8,158 bases of DNA from an uncultured Catenibacterium sp. (GCA_900764725.1 CAAFPB010000487.1:1-8158), one strand, 5' to 3'. Counted from the first letter of the stretch, positions 1 to 7,993 are shown. Made by a program: numbers and translations. The notes: a model not told the origin generated them from the letters alone.

Positions 1-57
1 AATAAAATAATCAGGTGCGAATCTCTTAGTGTTTTTATGTACACTATATATTCGCAC
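1..57 (-). promoter_or_regulatory. Start of type I-C CRISPR leader, with nested inverted repeat
   Basis: Just downstream of cas2, GTGCGAAT (15-22) pairs perfectly with ATTCGCAC (50-57). Inside it TAGTGT (27-32) pairs with ACACTA (41-46) around an 8-nt loop. The last base of the outer repeat is also part of the cas2 stop codon. From memory, type I-C leaders directly after cas2 often carry a GTGCGAA...TTCGCACC pair with an ACATGAAA-like centre; here the centre on the minus strand reads ACATAAAA. I infer this is the leader, with a repeat-spacer array continuing left of base 1. It is not a good terminator because no T-run follows on the minus strand. A TATAGT element (+ strand 43-48) could be a -10 for pre-crRNA, but no good -35 is seen. 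No CRISPR repeat is visible in the window. Confidence 0.6.
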
Positions 58-350
58 TAGAGTATGAGATCATCCTTATCAAAAAATACACTAGCGTTTA
101 ATCCATAATGTTCTATTTTATTCTCGTATTTATTACCTAAATAATAGAATCTAATACTATCTTCTTTAAGATTCACTATCTTCAGCAATTTCTCCTTCAT
201 CTTTCTCCACTCTGCAGCTGATGCCTGACATTCAAATACTGAATTCTGTACTCTATGCCCACAATTCTCACATTCTTTTGCTACTTTTCCAAGTCTTGTT
301 TTACCTGCACTTGCTACTGTAGAAACATCATACGTAATTAATATAAACAT
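57..350 (-). CDS. cas2: CRISPR-associated endonuclease Cas2 (type I-C)
   Basis: A 97-residue Cas2, the usual size for subtype I-C. Cas2 forms the central dimer of the Cas1-Cas2 integrase, which inserts new spacers at the leader end of the array. Visible features are the N-terminal beta strand FILITYDV with the conserved Asp8, the RVQNSVFEC block (33-41) and FYYLGN (68-73), all typical of the ferredoxin-like Cas2 fold of I-C systems. The start is ATG at 350, with GGAAG about 9 nt upstream inside the end of cas1; the gap to cas1 is 6 nt. The stop is TAG and overlaps the leader inverted repeat by one base. It is the last gene of the operon, as expected. Recognition rests on motif and context and is firm. 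Confidence 0.97.
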   Translation of the reverse strand: MFILITYDVSTVASAGKTRLGKVAKECENCGHRVQNSVFECQASAAEWRKMKEKLLKIVNLKEDSIRFYYLGNKYENKIEHYGLNASVFFDKDDLIL

Positions 351-356
351 ACATTA

Positions 357-1388
357 TCACTTCCAAAAGAATGCCGGATAAGAATCCAAATCACCACGTA
401 AATAACGACTTAATAATAATGCTTGAACATACGGAACCATTCCCCACTCTACCTTCTCTTTTAAGTATGGATGCTCTATTACCTCTAACTTCTTTTGTTG
501 CCAGTATTTAAAGAATATCTTCTTACCTTCATCATTTAGTAATACAGCACCATCTTCCTGTTCTATAAAGTGCTTGCTTAAAATCAGTTTTTTGTTGATT
601 AACGTAATTACAAATCTATCAGCAAATACACTTCTTAGTTCTTCTACCAAATCAAGAGCTAAGGATTTTCTACCAGGCCTTATCGTATGCATAAATCCCA
701 CATACGGATCTAACCCTACTGACTCTAATGCTGAAGTACACATTGATGTTAATAATACATATGCAAAAGATAATAATGCATTTACCTTATCTAAAGGTGG
801 TCTTCTGCTTCTAAGCTCAAAACGAAAGTCTTCTTCTTGCTGAAGAATTAATTCATTAAATGCTCCAAAATAAATACTTGCTGCTTCACCCTCAATACCT
901 CTTAATGAATCTATAGATTTACATTCATAAGCTGAATTCAAAGAATTCCTTAAGGTAAGTGAAGCAGTTTTTAAAGCTTCAGTATCAACTCTTAATTTAT
1001 GATCTCGTATAGCTCTTTCTAAAATCCATCTACTATTATAAAGCTTTGACATAATAAAACATTTCGCTAATTCTAAAGATTCTTTTTCACATTCTGATAC
1101 TCTATACTGTGTTTTTCTTAGAATCACATTTCCATATTGCTCGCCAACAATTCTTGCAAGAAATTTACCATTCATAGAGAGAAATATAATAGATATTCCG
1201 TCTTGAGCACATTTCCCCATCAACGCTGGACTTGCGCCCATATAACCACAAGTGATAATACTTTCAAGATTATGTAAAGGAATCTTACCAATCTTCTTTT
1301 TATCAGATAAAACCGTTACTGTCTCACCTTCTAATGACAAATAGTAATCAGGATTAGTGATATATAGAGTGTTTAATAGTTTTTTCAT
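357..1388 (-). CDS. cas1: CRISPR-associated endonuclease/integrase Cas1 (type I-C)
   Basis: Cas1 is the metal-dependent integrase that joins prespacers to the CRISPR array together with Cas2. With the ATG at 1388 the protein has 343 residues, the usual I-C length, and begins MKKLLNTLY. An in-frame TTG at 1403 would add five residues, but it lies inside the ribosome binding site (GAGGAAAA, about 1393-1400), so I reject it. An N-terminal beta domain (about 1-80) is followed by the alpha-helical catalytic domain. Candidate metal ligands are Glu166 in RGIEGEAA, His234 in GFMHTIRPGR, and Asp246 with Glu249 in LALDLVEE. The gap to cas4 upstream is 1 nt and to cas2 downstream 6 nt, consistent with translational coupling. 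No truncation or missing catalytic residue is seen. Confidence 0.97.
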   Translation of the reverse strand: MKKLLNTLYITNPDYYLSLEGETVTVLSDKKKIGKIPLHNLESIITCGYMGASPALMGKCAQDGISIIFLSMNGKFLARIVGEQYGNVILRKTQYRVSECEKESLELAKCFIMSKLYNSRWILERAIRDHKLRVDTEALKTASLTLRNSLNSAYECKSIDSLRGIEGEAASIYFGAFNELILQQEEDFRFELRSRRPPLDKVNALLSFAYVLLTSMCTSALESVGLDPYVGFMHTIRPGRKSLALDLVEELRSVFADRFVITLINKKLILSKHFIEQEDGAVLLNDEGKKIFFKYWQQKKLEVIEHPYLKEKVEWGMVPYVQALLLSRYLRGDLDSYPAFFWK

Positions 1389-1389
1389 A

Positions 1390-2052
1390 TTATTTTTCCT
1401 CAACTTTAGATTGAATATAATCCTTTACTGATTTATTCTTTCCTAAAACCGGTAAACATATTTCTTTTAATGAGCACGCATTACAACTTTTAGACCATTT
1501 CACTTTTGGAGTGTACTTCTTATCAAAGTATTGATGCATTTCCTTAAAACTATCCGCAACCAATCTTCTTAGTTCTTCTGTTATTAAAATAGTCTCTCTT
1601 CGTCTGGTTTCACCATAAAATATATATGCTTTATTGATTTCACATAGTAACATTTCTTCCAAGCACATTGCCTGTGCTACTACTTGCAAAATATCACTTT
1701 GGTCACACTTAGGTTTCCCTTTTTTATATTCAACAGGCTCTATTGTATATTTCCCTTCACGACCATAAATAGAGACTCCGTTCTGATCATCCCTCACAAA
1801 TTCAACAATATCGCATACACCATGCACACCCAAGGTATGAGAGAATACTCTCATACCTCTTGTAATGATTATGTTATTACGTTTTTCTATAAAATTATCA
1901 TTATGTGCATTTGCATGAAAAATTTCACCTTCAATGGTTCTCAGGTTTTCATCCCATTGTTGTTCTATATGGATTAAAGCCCATTGGCGACGACAAAACT
2001 GAAAATGCTGAATTCCAGATAACATCAAGTAATCTTCTTCAACATATTTCAT
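1390..2052 (-). CDS. cas4: CRISPR-associated exonuclease Cas4 (type I-C, RecB-like, Fe-S)
   Basis: A 220-residue Cas4. In I-C systems Cas4 associates with Cas1-Cas2 and trims prespacers in a PAM-dependent way, so that spacers go in with the right orientation. The iron-sulfur ligands are visible as Cys20 (FQFCRRQW) and the C-terminal set Cys190, Cys193, Cys199 (SCNACSLKEIC). The RecB-type nuclease core shows His46, Asp81 (GVCDIVEF), Glu108 and Lys110 (PVEYKKGKPK), then the QVVAQA helix (123-128), where Gln is the usual QxxxY-type position. The ATG at 2052 is preceded by AAGGAAGA (2058-2065). It starts 2 nt after cas7c and ends 1 nt before cas1. All expected residues are present, so it is probably active. 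Confidence 0.96.
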   Translation of the reverse strand: MKYVEEDYLMLSGIQHFQFCRRQWALIHIEQQWDENLRTIEGEIFHANAHNDNFIEKRNNIIITRGMRVFSHTLGVHGVCDIVEFVRDDQNGVSIYGREGKYTIEPVEYKKGKPKCDQSDILQVVAQAMCLEEMLLCEINKAYIFYGETRRRETILITEELRRLVADSFKEMHQYFDKKYTPKVKWSKSCNACSLKEICLPVLGKNKSVKDYIQSKVEEK

Positions 2053-2054
2053 AA

Positions 2055-2906
2055 TTATCTTCCTTCAATCTCTTCTACATCTAAACCTTCAAGGTTATCT
2101 AATGTGATTTCATAATCCTCATATTTCTTAGGGATTACTACTTCTGGAAGAAGATTTACATGTAATGAATTATGAACTTTTGCAGATGAGTACTGTCCCA
2201 TTTCACAATTATGTTTCCACCAGTATACTTTCTTAACTTCCATACTTCCATCTGGTCTAGCAGAAGAAGAATCATTTTCAAATAATGTTACTAAAGCTTC
2301 TTTAATCTTTTCAGCATCTTCTTCAGAAAATCCTGTCTTTTCAGCTAACTGATGGTTAATACTTCCACAAAGTTTATACAAACCAAATTCCACACGGTTC
2401 TTACTTCCCATTGTATCTGAAGCTTTACCTGCTTTTTCTTCACTGTTTACACTCTTTGTGATTTGCATTGTAGAAACATCTACTGGCGATACGCTAACAG
2501 CTGTTCTTACAGTTACAGGACCACGTACACCTACTGATAGTGTACTTCCTTTAAACGCAAATACCTGTCCAAAACTTCTTACATCAATCCATGATTCACA
2601 TGCAATTTTCGCAAATTCATCACCAGTCTTATCCTTCTTATGTTTAGCTAATTCCTTATTTGCATCAGCTCTTGCAGATAAACTATTGCATCCATCATCA
2701 GATCTTTCCTGAGACTGTACAAAAACTTTTTCACCCATATCCTGAAGTCTGTTTCTAATTTTTCTCTTAATACATACATCAGACATTTCACCATAACCAT
2801 CTACATCAACTCTTGGACGGTTACCATCTAGTGGATCACCATTTGGATTAGCTTTTTCAACTGTAAATAATACTGCAAAATCAATTTTATTCTTAAATTC
2901 ACTCAT
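2055..2906 (-). CDS. cas7: Cascade backbone subunit Cas7c (Csd2)
   Basis: A 283-residue Cas7 of the Csd2 family. Multiple copies polymerise along the crRNA spacer and form the backbone of the I-C surveillance complex. Family signatures include NPNGDP (20-25), the GNRPRVDVDGYG stretch (28-39), SDVCIKRKIRNRLQD (42-56), WIDVRSFGQVFA (106-117) and GVRGPVTVR (126-134). The Gly-rich loop and RRM-like core are as expected, and the length is normal. The ATG at 2906 has AGAGGAA (2913-2919) upstream, inside the last codons of cas8c. The gap after cas8c is 3 nt and before cas4 is 2 nt. As the most copied subunit it would benefit from this good ribosome binding site. Confidence 0.97.
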   Translation of the reverse strand: MSEFKNKIDFAVLFTVEKANPNGDPLDGNRPRVDVDGYGEMSDVCIKRKIRNRLQDMGEKVFVQSQERSDDGCNSLSARADANKELAKHKKDKTGDEFAKIACESWIDVRSFGQVFAFKGSTLSVGVRGPVTVRTAVSVSPVDVSTMQITKSVNSEEKAGKASDTMGSKNRVEFGLYKLCGSINHQLAEKTGFSEEDAEKIKEALVTLFENDSSSARPDGSMEVKKVYWWKHNCEMGQYSSAKVHNSLHVNLLPEVVIPKKYEDYEITLDNLEGLDVEEIEGR

Positions 2907-2909
2907 CTT

Positions 2910-3296
2910 TTATTCCTCTTCTTTCTTTGAATTTGTTCTAATTCTTCTTATTTCTGCTCGTTCACAGTAATACCCTAATAAGTAATTTTCATTTAAAGGT
3001 TTGTTATTAAAACCTTCAATATCACGCAAGCACTCTAATATATGCTCAATTCTCTTTGATTGATTTTCTCTAATTGGCTTACTTGTTTTTGCTAAATAAG
3101 GCTGTAACTTTCTTCTTATTTCTTCAAATGTTCTAGCAGGATATCTTGAGTAAATATTCCATAGTTTACTAGCATTTGTTTCTCTAGCATCCATTTGTGC
3201 ATGATAATAATATGAATTTTCAATATCATCTAGAATAGCTAGCAACATTCCGAATAAATAATCTCTATCCTTTCTATACTTGTCTTCTTCTAACAT
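2910..3296 (-). CDS. cas11c: Internal in-frame small subunit Cas11c within cas8c
   Basis: Type I-C systems are known to make a separate small subunit, Cas11c, from an internal start inside cas8c; it lines the belly of the complex and stabilises the displaced strand. Here an in-frame ATG at 3296 (Met482 of Cas8c) is preceded by AAAGGAGA (3307-3314) with a 10-nt spacer. That is nearly identical in strength and spacing to the cas8c site itself. The product would be 128 residues, starting MLEEDKYRKDRDYLFG and rich in predicted helix and basic residues, and it shares the cas8c stop. Length and position match what is known of Cas11c. The site is seen directly; expression is inferred. Confidence 0.8.
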   Translation of the reverse strand: MLEEDKYRKDRDYLFGMLLAILDDIENSYYYHAQMDARETNASKLWNIYSRYPARTFEEIRRKLQPYLAKTSKPIRENQSKRIEHILECLRDIEGFNNKPLNENYLLGYYCERAEIRRIRTNSKKEEE

Positions 3297-4739
3297 TTCA
3301 CTATATTCTCCTTTCTTATAATCAATGTTATGTTTTCTAATAAGTGCACATGTTGTTTCTAATATAAAATTCCAGTTATAGGAACTATATTTTTGTGGAT
3401 TACTTGCATTGTTTACAGCACATTGCAGAATATCCATCGGCAATTTTCTATTATCCACAATACAAGACAATATTCGATCCACACACTTCTTCTGCAATTT
3501 TGAATTAGTAATCTTCAATAATCCTTCCTGATCCACACCATAAGCTGCACGTGCTATATCTAACGGTGTAGGTGTTCCTACATAATCAACATATTCGCCA
3601 TCTACTTTACGATGTAATCTCCAGTTACATTCTAAGTACCACTTATTAAGCCTATCAATATATTCTTTTCCCAACAGTTCATTATAATACGTAATTGATA
3701 AACGGCCTTGATTTGATCCATCTGCTGTATCTACTGATATTATTGATACTTTTTCATCACTTAGTTTTGTACGGTATCCAGCCAATAAACAACTAATCTG
3801 ATGTGCATACTTTTCTAAAGTATCAATCTCAACTTTTTCTTCAGCAAATAATGTTAACGGATTATCAAATGGTTCAAGTGTTTTGATTGTCTTACTCGCC
3901 CAACACACTATACTTTCAGTATCATTTCTATAACCCTGTTTAGATATCAACCAGCGTAACGCATTATGTGCTTTTTGAGATGTTACATATCCTATGCCAA
4001 CAGCTTGCTTAGCATTGTTGAATCTACCTCTGAACGTATATCCTGATTTATCATTTGAAGATATAAGTTTTGCTTTATCCCCAGCATTACGAATTTTTGC
4101 AGGCAGCTTCGTTGTTAATTGTGTCACTTCTCCTGTTGCATAACAAATACCTAAATCACCAGATTTATTTAAAGTATAAGCTATAAAACAATCATGAACT
4201 AAACTGTCTTCCCAAACTTTTTCATCCATAGAATCAGGAGATTCTACTATAAATCTCGCAACATCATCCAAAGAATCCTTATCAAACTTATCATCAGCAA
4301 TTAAATCTTGCATCACATGCTCTTTTTTCAAATAGGTATAAATAGCTTTGATTTTTGAACAAGAATACTCTGAGTTAGCCCAATCACCTAATTGTTTAAT
4401 ATAAGCCTCGAAATATTCTCTCTTATTCTTTGAATCATTACTGTACTGATCATAATCTCCTGCAATATAACATAACTTATCAAACAGAGGCATAGGAGTA
4501 ATTCCACTGCTTCTACTTGCACTGTCTTCAGTTACAGGAAATACAGTTACTTGATCATCTTTTGGTATTCTTTCAGCTCTAATAAAGTTTCCATCTTGAT
4601 CAATATAAATCTCTATCTGTGCTTTCAACTGTAAATGAAACAATGGCAATAAAATTACTGAATTATCATCTCCACTCACCTTACCAATCAATGACTCACA
4701 TTGATCATATGTGTTACTCAAATTGCTTATCCAACTCAT
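2910..4739 (-). CDS. cas8c: Cascade large subunit Cas8c (Csd1)
   Basis: A 609-residue Cas8c/Csd1. In the I-C complex this subunit recognises the PAM, opens the target duplex and docks Cas3. The N-terminus MSWISNLSNTYDQC and the block FPVTEDSASRSS (67-78) followed by PLFDKLCYIAGDY (84-96) are Csd1 hallmarks. The C-terminal third, from about residue 482, is the helical part that doubles as Cas11c. I chose ATG 4739 because AAAGGAGG (4751-4758) lies 11 nt upstream and family members start MSW. An in-frame ATG at 4769 would add ten residues but lies upstream of that ribosome binding site. The start overlaps the end of cas5c by 26 nt, suggesting coupled translation. No frameshift is seen. Confidence 0.95.
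   Translation of the reverse strand: MSWISNLSNTYDQCESLIGKVSGDDNSVILLPLFHLQLKAQIEIYIDQDGNFIRAERIPKDDQVTVFPVTEDSASRSSGITPMPLFDKLCYIAGDYDQYSNDSKNKREYFEAYIKQLGDWANSEYSCSKIKAIYTYLKKEHVMQDLIADDKFDKDSLDDVARFIVESPDSMDEKVWEDSLVHDCFIAYTLNKSGDLGICYATGEVTQLTTKLPAKIRNAGDKAKLISSNDKSGYTFRGRFNNAKQAVGIGYVTSQKAHNALRWLISKQGYRNDTESIVCWASKTIKTLEPFDNPLTLFAEEKVEIDTLEKYAHQISCLLAGYRTKLSDEKVSIISVDTADGSNQGRLSITYYNELLGKEYIDRLNKWYLECNWRLHRKVDGEYVDYVGTPTPLDIARAAYGVDQEGLLKITNSKLQKKCVDRILSCIVDNRKLPMDILQCAVNNASNPQKYSSYNWNFILETTCALIRKHNIDYKKGEYSEMLEEDKYRKDRDYLFGMLLAILDDIENSYYYHAQMDARETNASKLWNIYSRYPARTFEEIRRKLQPYLAKTSKPIRENQSKRIEHILECLRDIEGFNNKPLNENYLLGYYCERAEIRRIRTNSKKEEE
3307..3314 (-). promoter_or_regulatory. Internal ribosome binding site for Cas11c
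   Basis: AAAGGAGA on the minus strand lies inside the cas8c coding region (Lys-Lys-Gly-Glu codons), 10 nt before the in-frame ATG at 3296. Such a strong site is not needed to encode these residues and matches the gene-start sites of cas8c and cas5c. It supports independent initiation of Cas11c. Confidence 0.75.
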
Positions 4740-5469
4740 CGTCAAACACTCCTCCTTTCTCGAATTCATCTAATCCAGAAAAATTAACACCCTTTTCAAA
4801 CACTTTAATTTCCTGCTTGCCCACGGTTTTCACAATAGGACATTCATCTGGTGTAATAAAATGAATAATTCCATCCTGCATCACAGGTTTCCATAATCTA
4901 ATACTCATTTCACCTTTACCATCTTCTACTTTTGATTCATCAGGATATGTAATGCCATGAACCATTATTCCAAATGACATATTGCTATCATCATAGTACC
5001 CTTTTGATTCACCAAACTTGCATGGTTCAACATAAGCCTGGCACTCTCTTGTACCAAGAAAAATATCTCTTCTTCCTCCACGTTCGACCATTCTTTTCGC
5101 AATCAACCAATGCTTATTTTCATTTCTATCTCCTATCAAATCTTTTCTATTCTCATTCCACACAAAATGTGCTCTTACTTGATATTCAACATCCTTTAAA
5201 TATGTATAAATAGACAAATCATTCTTTGAATCCTGATAATGTATTGGTCTAATTCCCTGACTCTGTGTTCTAATTGGATTCATAATTCTCACATCATCAA
5301 TTACCCATTGAAACGTAGGCTTCCAATAGATGCTTTCACATATTCCTTTTAGTGCTTGATATGTAGGAATCTGATATGTATATTTCTCACCACCTGTTTT
5401 TGTAAGTGGATCTGTAAATAAGGCATATCTCCCATACACTTTGAATTCAATGCTATTCTTATGTTCCAT
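4714..5469 (-). CDS. cas5c: Cas5c (Cas5d), crRNA-processing endoribonuclease of type I-C
   Basis: A 251-residue Cas5d-type protein. In I-C, which lacks Cas6, this subunit cuts the pre-crRNA within each repeat and then caps the 5' handle in Cascade. The N-terminal RRM-like fold starts FKVYGRYALFTDP (9-21), followed by KYTYQIPTYQALKG (29-42). Tyr48 (SIYWKPT) and Lys119-His120 (NENKHW) sit where the catalytic Tyr46, Lys116 and His117 described for Bacillus halodurans Cas5d would fall, so processing is probably intact. The ATG at 5469 has AAAGGAGG (5477-5484) overlapping the cas3 stop codon, with a 13-nt intergenic gap. The 3' end overlaps cas8c by 26 nt. No cas6 occurs in the window, consistent with this role. 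Confidence 0.96.
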   Translation of the reverse strand: MEHKNSIEFKVYGRYALFTDPLTKTGGEKYTYQIPTYQALKGICESIYWKPTFQWVIDDVRIMNPIRTQSQGIRPIHYQDSKNDLSIYTYLKDVEYQVRAHFVWNENRKDLIGDRNENKHWLIAKRMVERGGRRDIFLGTRECQAYVEPCKFGESKGYYDDSNMSFGIMVHGITYPDESKVEDGKGEMSIRLWKPVMQDGIIHFITPDECPIVKTVGKQEIKVFEKGVNFSGLDEFEKGGVFDDELDKQFE

Positions 5470-5482
5470 CCTTTATCCTCCT

Positions 5483-7840
5483 TTAGAATATTTCTAATGA
5501 TAATTCAGTACTTAATCCTTCTTCATTTGTATAGAAACTTTCATCCAAGATTAATATATCTTCATTAAATCTTGTAATACCTTGGCGATTCTCAATTTCT
5601 TTCAATCTTGTGTCTGTCTGATAGACATTTACTGTATATCTCTGTAACTTCTTTAAACATTGCTTCACAAATGCTAAATCATAAGGATTATTCATCATTT
5701 CCTCCACTATATCTTTAGCTTCACCATATTGAGTAATAAGTCCAACTGTATTTCCTTTTTCAATTACACTGAAGTTTTTTCCTGCATATTTATAAGCTTG
5801 ACATTGTAAATAACCATAACCAGATGGTCTTCTATTTGATGATAAATAGTGAAATAAATCTTTAACAAGTTGATGATTTTTAAGACAATAATCCATTGGA
5901 CAATTCACATTGTTATCAGACATCTTAGGATAATAATATCTTTCATAGTATCTTCTGATAGCCTCTGGCATCAGTAAATCGCCATCATAATCATCTAAAA
6001 CACGTTTAGTTGCTTTTACAGATTCTCTTATATCGCGTAATTGATTTAAATTTTCCTTAACATCAACCATATAGACAATTCCTTCACTCGTTTCACCATT
6101 TCTATTACATCTTCCAGCTGTTTGCGTAATACTATCTAATCCAGCCAATGATCTAATAACAGTTTGGAAAGAAATATCTACACCTGCTTCAATCAACTGT
6201 GTACTAATACAAATTGTTTTTCGGCTTGATAATGATTGCTTCATCTTCTTAATGATATCTAGTCTATGCTGAGCACACATGTAAGTAGTCAATTGAATAA
6301 CATCAACATCATCACTTACTAATTCTTTTATCGCGTTATATACTCCTCTTACAGCACCTTTTGTATTAAGAACAACCAGTATATTCTGATTCATCTTATC
6401 CAAAATAAATTGTGCTAAAGAGTCATAATCATATTCTTTCCTATCAGGTCTTTCTATACGTACTCTCTTAAATTCATTAGAGAAGAATTCAATATTAGGA
6501 ATCATATCCTTACACTTATCTTTATACAAAAGCGGTCTATTAATTTTCTCAAACAACGGTTGAGTTGCTGTACACATTACAATCGTAGAATTTCCACAAT
6601 AAGATAAGAAATTCATGAATGTAGTAAAAAGATTCAAACACTTTATAGGAATTGACTGTGCTTCATCTATAATAATGACTGCATTTGTCAATTGATGAAG
6701 ACGTCTAACCGATTGCATTCCCCCATCAAACAATGTATTTAAGAATTGCACTGTAGTTGTCATAATGATAGGAGCACTCCAATCATCAGCAAGTAATTCA
6801 TGTCTATTCAACTGTTCAACATTGTTTTCATCAATACAAACATTTGAATGATGTTCTAGGATGTTGTCATCATCATTTAAAATAGTTCTTATCTCATTCG
6901 CATTCTGTTCTAGAATTGATAGGAAAGGTGCAACATATATGATATGTTCTTTATTCTCTTTCTTAGCTAATTCTAGTGCGTAACGCATACTTGAGAGAGT
7001 TTTTCCTCCACCAGTCGGAATAGAGAGTCTATAGATTCCATTCCCATTTTTAGTAAAGTCAAAACAATAATCAGACATCTGTTTACGTAATTTATCGATC
7101 TTAGTAACAGTTTTAAAACTATCTAATTTCTGATTTAACTTCTTTTGATAATCTATCCATAACTCATTAATTTCTTCTAGGCTTTTTCTATCATTGATCT
7201 TACCCTGCATAAATTCAGCAGTATCTCTTCTATCTGCATCAATCAAATACGATAATATCAGTCGTTCTAAACAACCTAACAAAAAATAACTGTTATCATT
7301 ATCTTTGGGTTCCATATTTACGCATACTGCATTTATCTTTCCAACAAAATCATTAAATTCTTTTTCTGACTCATTTAATAAACTTTCTAAATCAACTGCA
7401 TTGATCAAAGGCTTTATATAATTTAATACGTTCTTATAACTATTCTCATTCACCTTTAATCTAGGTGTAAACTTATCTTCACCACTTTCGTCTATACAAT
7501 CGTTTAATCCATGATGTGAAAAAATAGAATATGCAATCAGTTCAGGAGAATACTTAATATTATGCTTTATCCCGTAATCCATAATATACTTTGCACCTGC
7601 ACTAGAATGATTAATACTACCTCTTCTTACAGAATTAGGGTTCTCAACCGCCTTATGAATATAGTCATTAAACTCATCAGTCAATTTTCCTACATCATGC
7701 AATAAACCTGCAATTTTTAAAGTACTACCAAGTCCAACACTTCTTGCTTCTAATTCTGCATATCGAGATACATTTTCACAATGCTCATATACTGTTTGTT
7801 CTCTATCTTCAGATATATGCGCTAAGTATTTCTTATCCAT
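5483..7840 (-). CDS. cas3: CRISPR-associated nuclease-helicase Cas3 (HD + DEAQ-box, type I-C)
   Basis: A 785-residue Cas3, first gene of the operon. Once recruited by target-bound Cascade it nicks, unwinds and degrades DNA. The N-terminal HD nuclease shows His20, His48-Asp49 (GLLHDVGK), His78 (NHSSAG), His109-His110 (SHHG) and Asp201. The superfamily 2 helicase has Walker A SIPTGGGKT (273-281), IDEAQ (391-395), CTATQ (423-427), STQLIEAGVDI (546-556) and QTAGRCNRNG (573-582). HD and helicase are fused, as is usual. Starts at GTG 7849 and ATG 7843 are in frame, but the GTG lies in the ribosome binding site AGGTGA (7846-7851). The ATG at 7840 has the best spacing (5 nt), so I chose it; 7843 remains possible. 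All motifs are intact. Confidence 0.96.
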   Translation of the reverse strand: MDKKYLAHISEDREQTVYEHCENVSRYAELEARSVGLGSTLKIAGLLHDVGKLTDEFNDYIHKAVENPNSVRRGSINHSSAGAKYIMDYGIKHNIKYSPELIAYSIFSHHGLNDCIDESGEDKFTPRLKVNENSYKNVLNYIKPLINAVDLESLLNESEKEFNDFVGKINAVCVNMEPKDNDNSYFLLGCLERLILSYLIDADRRDTAEFMQGKINDRKSLEEINELWIDYQKKLNQKLDSFKTVTKIDKLRKQMSDYCFDFTKNGNGIYRLSIPTGGGKTLSSMRYALELAKKENKEHIIYVAPFLSILEQNANEIRTILNDDDNILEHHSNVCIDENNVEQLNRHELLADDWSAPIIMTTTVQFLNTLFDGGMQSVRRLHQLTNAVIIIDEAQSIPIKCLNLFTTFMNFLSYCGNSTIVMCTATQPLFEKINRPLLYKDKCKDMIPNIEFFSNEFKRVRIERPDRKEYDYDSLAQFILDKMNQNILVVLNTKGAVRGVYNAIKELVSDDVDVIQLTTYMCAQHRLDIIKKMKQSLSSRKTICISTQLIEAGVDISFQTVIRSLAGLDSITQTAGRCNRNGETSEGIVYMVDVKENLNQLRDIRESVKATKRVLDDYDGDLLMPEAIRRYYERYYYPKMSDNNVNCPMDYCLKNHQLVKDLFHYLSSNRRPSGYGYLQCQAYKYAGKNFSVIEKGNTVGLITQYGEAKDIVEEMMNNPYDLAFVKQCLKKLQRYTVNVYQTDTRLKEIENRQGITRFNEDILILDESFYTNEEGLSTELSLEIF

Positions 7841-7886
7841 CATTATCACCTATTCTCTATAAAATAATATAAACAGTTATAAATAC

Positions 7887-7892
7887 ATTATA
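7887..7892 (-). promoter_or_regulatory. Candidate -10 element for the cas operon (proximal)
   Basis: A perfect TATAAT on the minus strand, giving a 5' leader of roughly 40 nt to cas3. The -35 position 17 nt upstream reads TACATA, a weak match (3 of 6). A short palindrome, TATAA-ACAG-TTATA (7868-7881), covers the expected start site and could be an operator, but it may be chance in AT-rich DNA. Confidence 0.35.
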
Positions 7893-7932
7893 CAACGTAA
7901 TCGCTTTCATATGTACTTTTTCATCTACTATT

Positions 7933-7963
7933 ATTATACTCTTTTAAAAATAAAATTTCTCAA
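7933..7963 (-). promoter_or_regulatory. Candidate sigma-A promoter for the cas operon (distal)
   Basis: On the minus strand TTGAGA (7958-7963, 5 of 6 to TTGACA) and a perfect TATAAT (7933-7938) are 19 nt apart, which is slightly long. Transcription would start near 7926, about 85 nt before cas3. An overlapping alternative is TTGTCA (7973-7978) with TTTTAT (7950-7955) at 17 nt. Very AT-rich sequence upstream (7995-8030) could act as an UP element. I cannot tell which promoter is used. Confidence 0.45.
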
Positions 7964-7979
7964 GCAACCCTCTGACAAT

Positions 7980-7993
7980 ACCTATAATTAGGT
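7980..7993. repeat. 14-bp palindrome upstream of the cas promoters
   Basis: ACCTA-TAAT-TAGGT is a perfect inverted repeat with 5-bp arms. It lies just upstream of the distal promoter candidates, a plausible place for a regulator to bind. There is no direct evidence of function, and chance is possible. Confidence 0.25.

Noticed and set aside
1..56. Leader inverted repeat read as a terminator of the cas operon
   Set aside because: The stem is interrupted and no T-run follows on the minus strand; the leader interpretation fits better.
574..843. Plus-strand open frames inside cas1, cas4, cas7, cas8c and cas5c
   Set aside because: They lie opposite clearly recognisable cas genes, have low-complexity compositions and lack ribosome binding sites.
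1389..1403. In-frame TTG extending Cas1 by five residues
   Set aside because: The TTG falls in the ribosome binding site for ATG 1388, and 343 residues is the normal I-C Cas1 length.
7841..7849. GTG 7849 or ATG 7843 as the Cas3 start
   Set aside because: GTG overlaps the AGGTGA binding site and ATG 7843 is only 2 nt from it; ATG 7840 has a 5-nt spacer.
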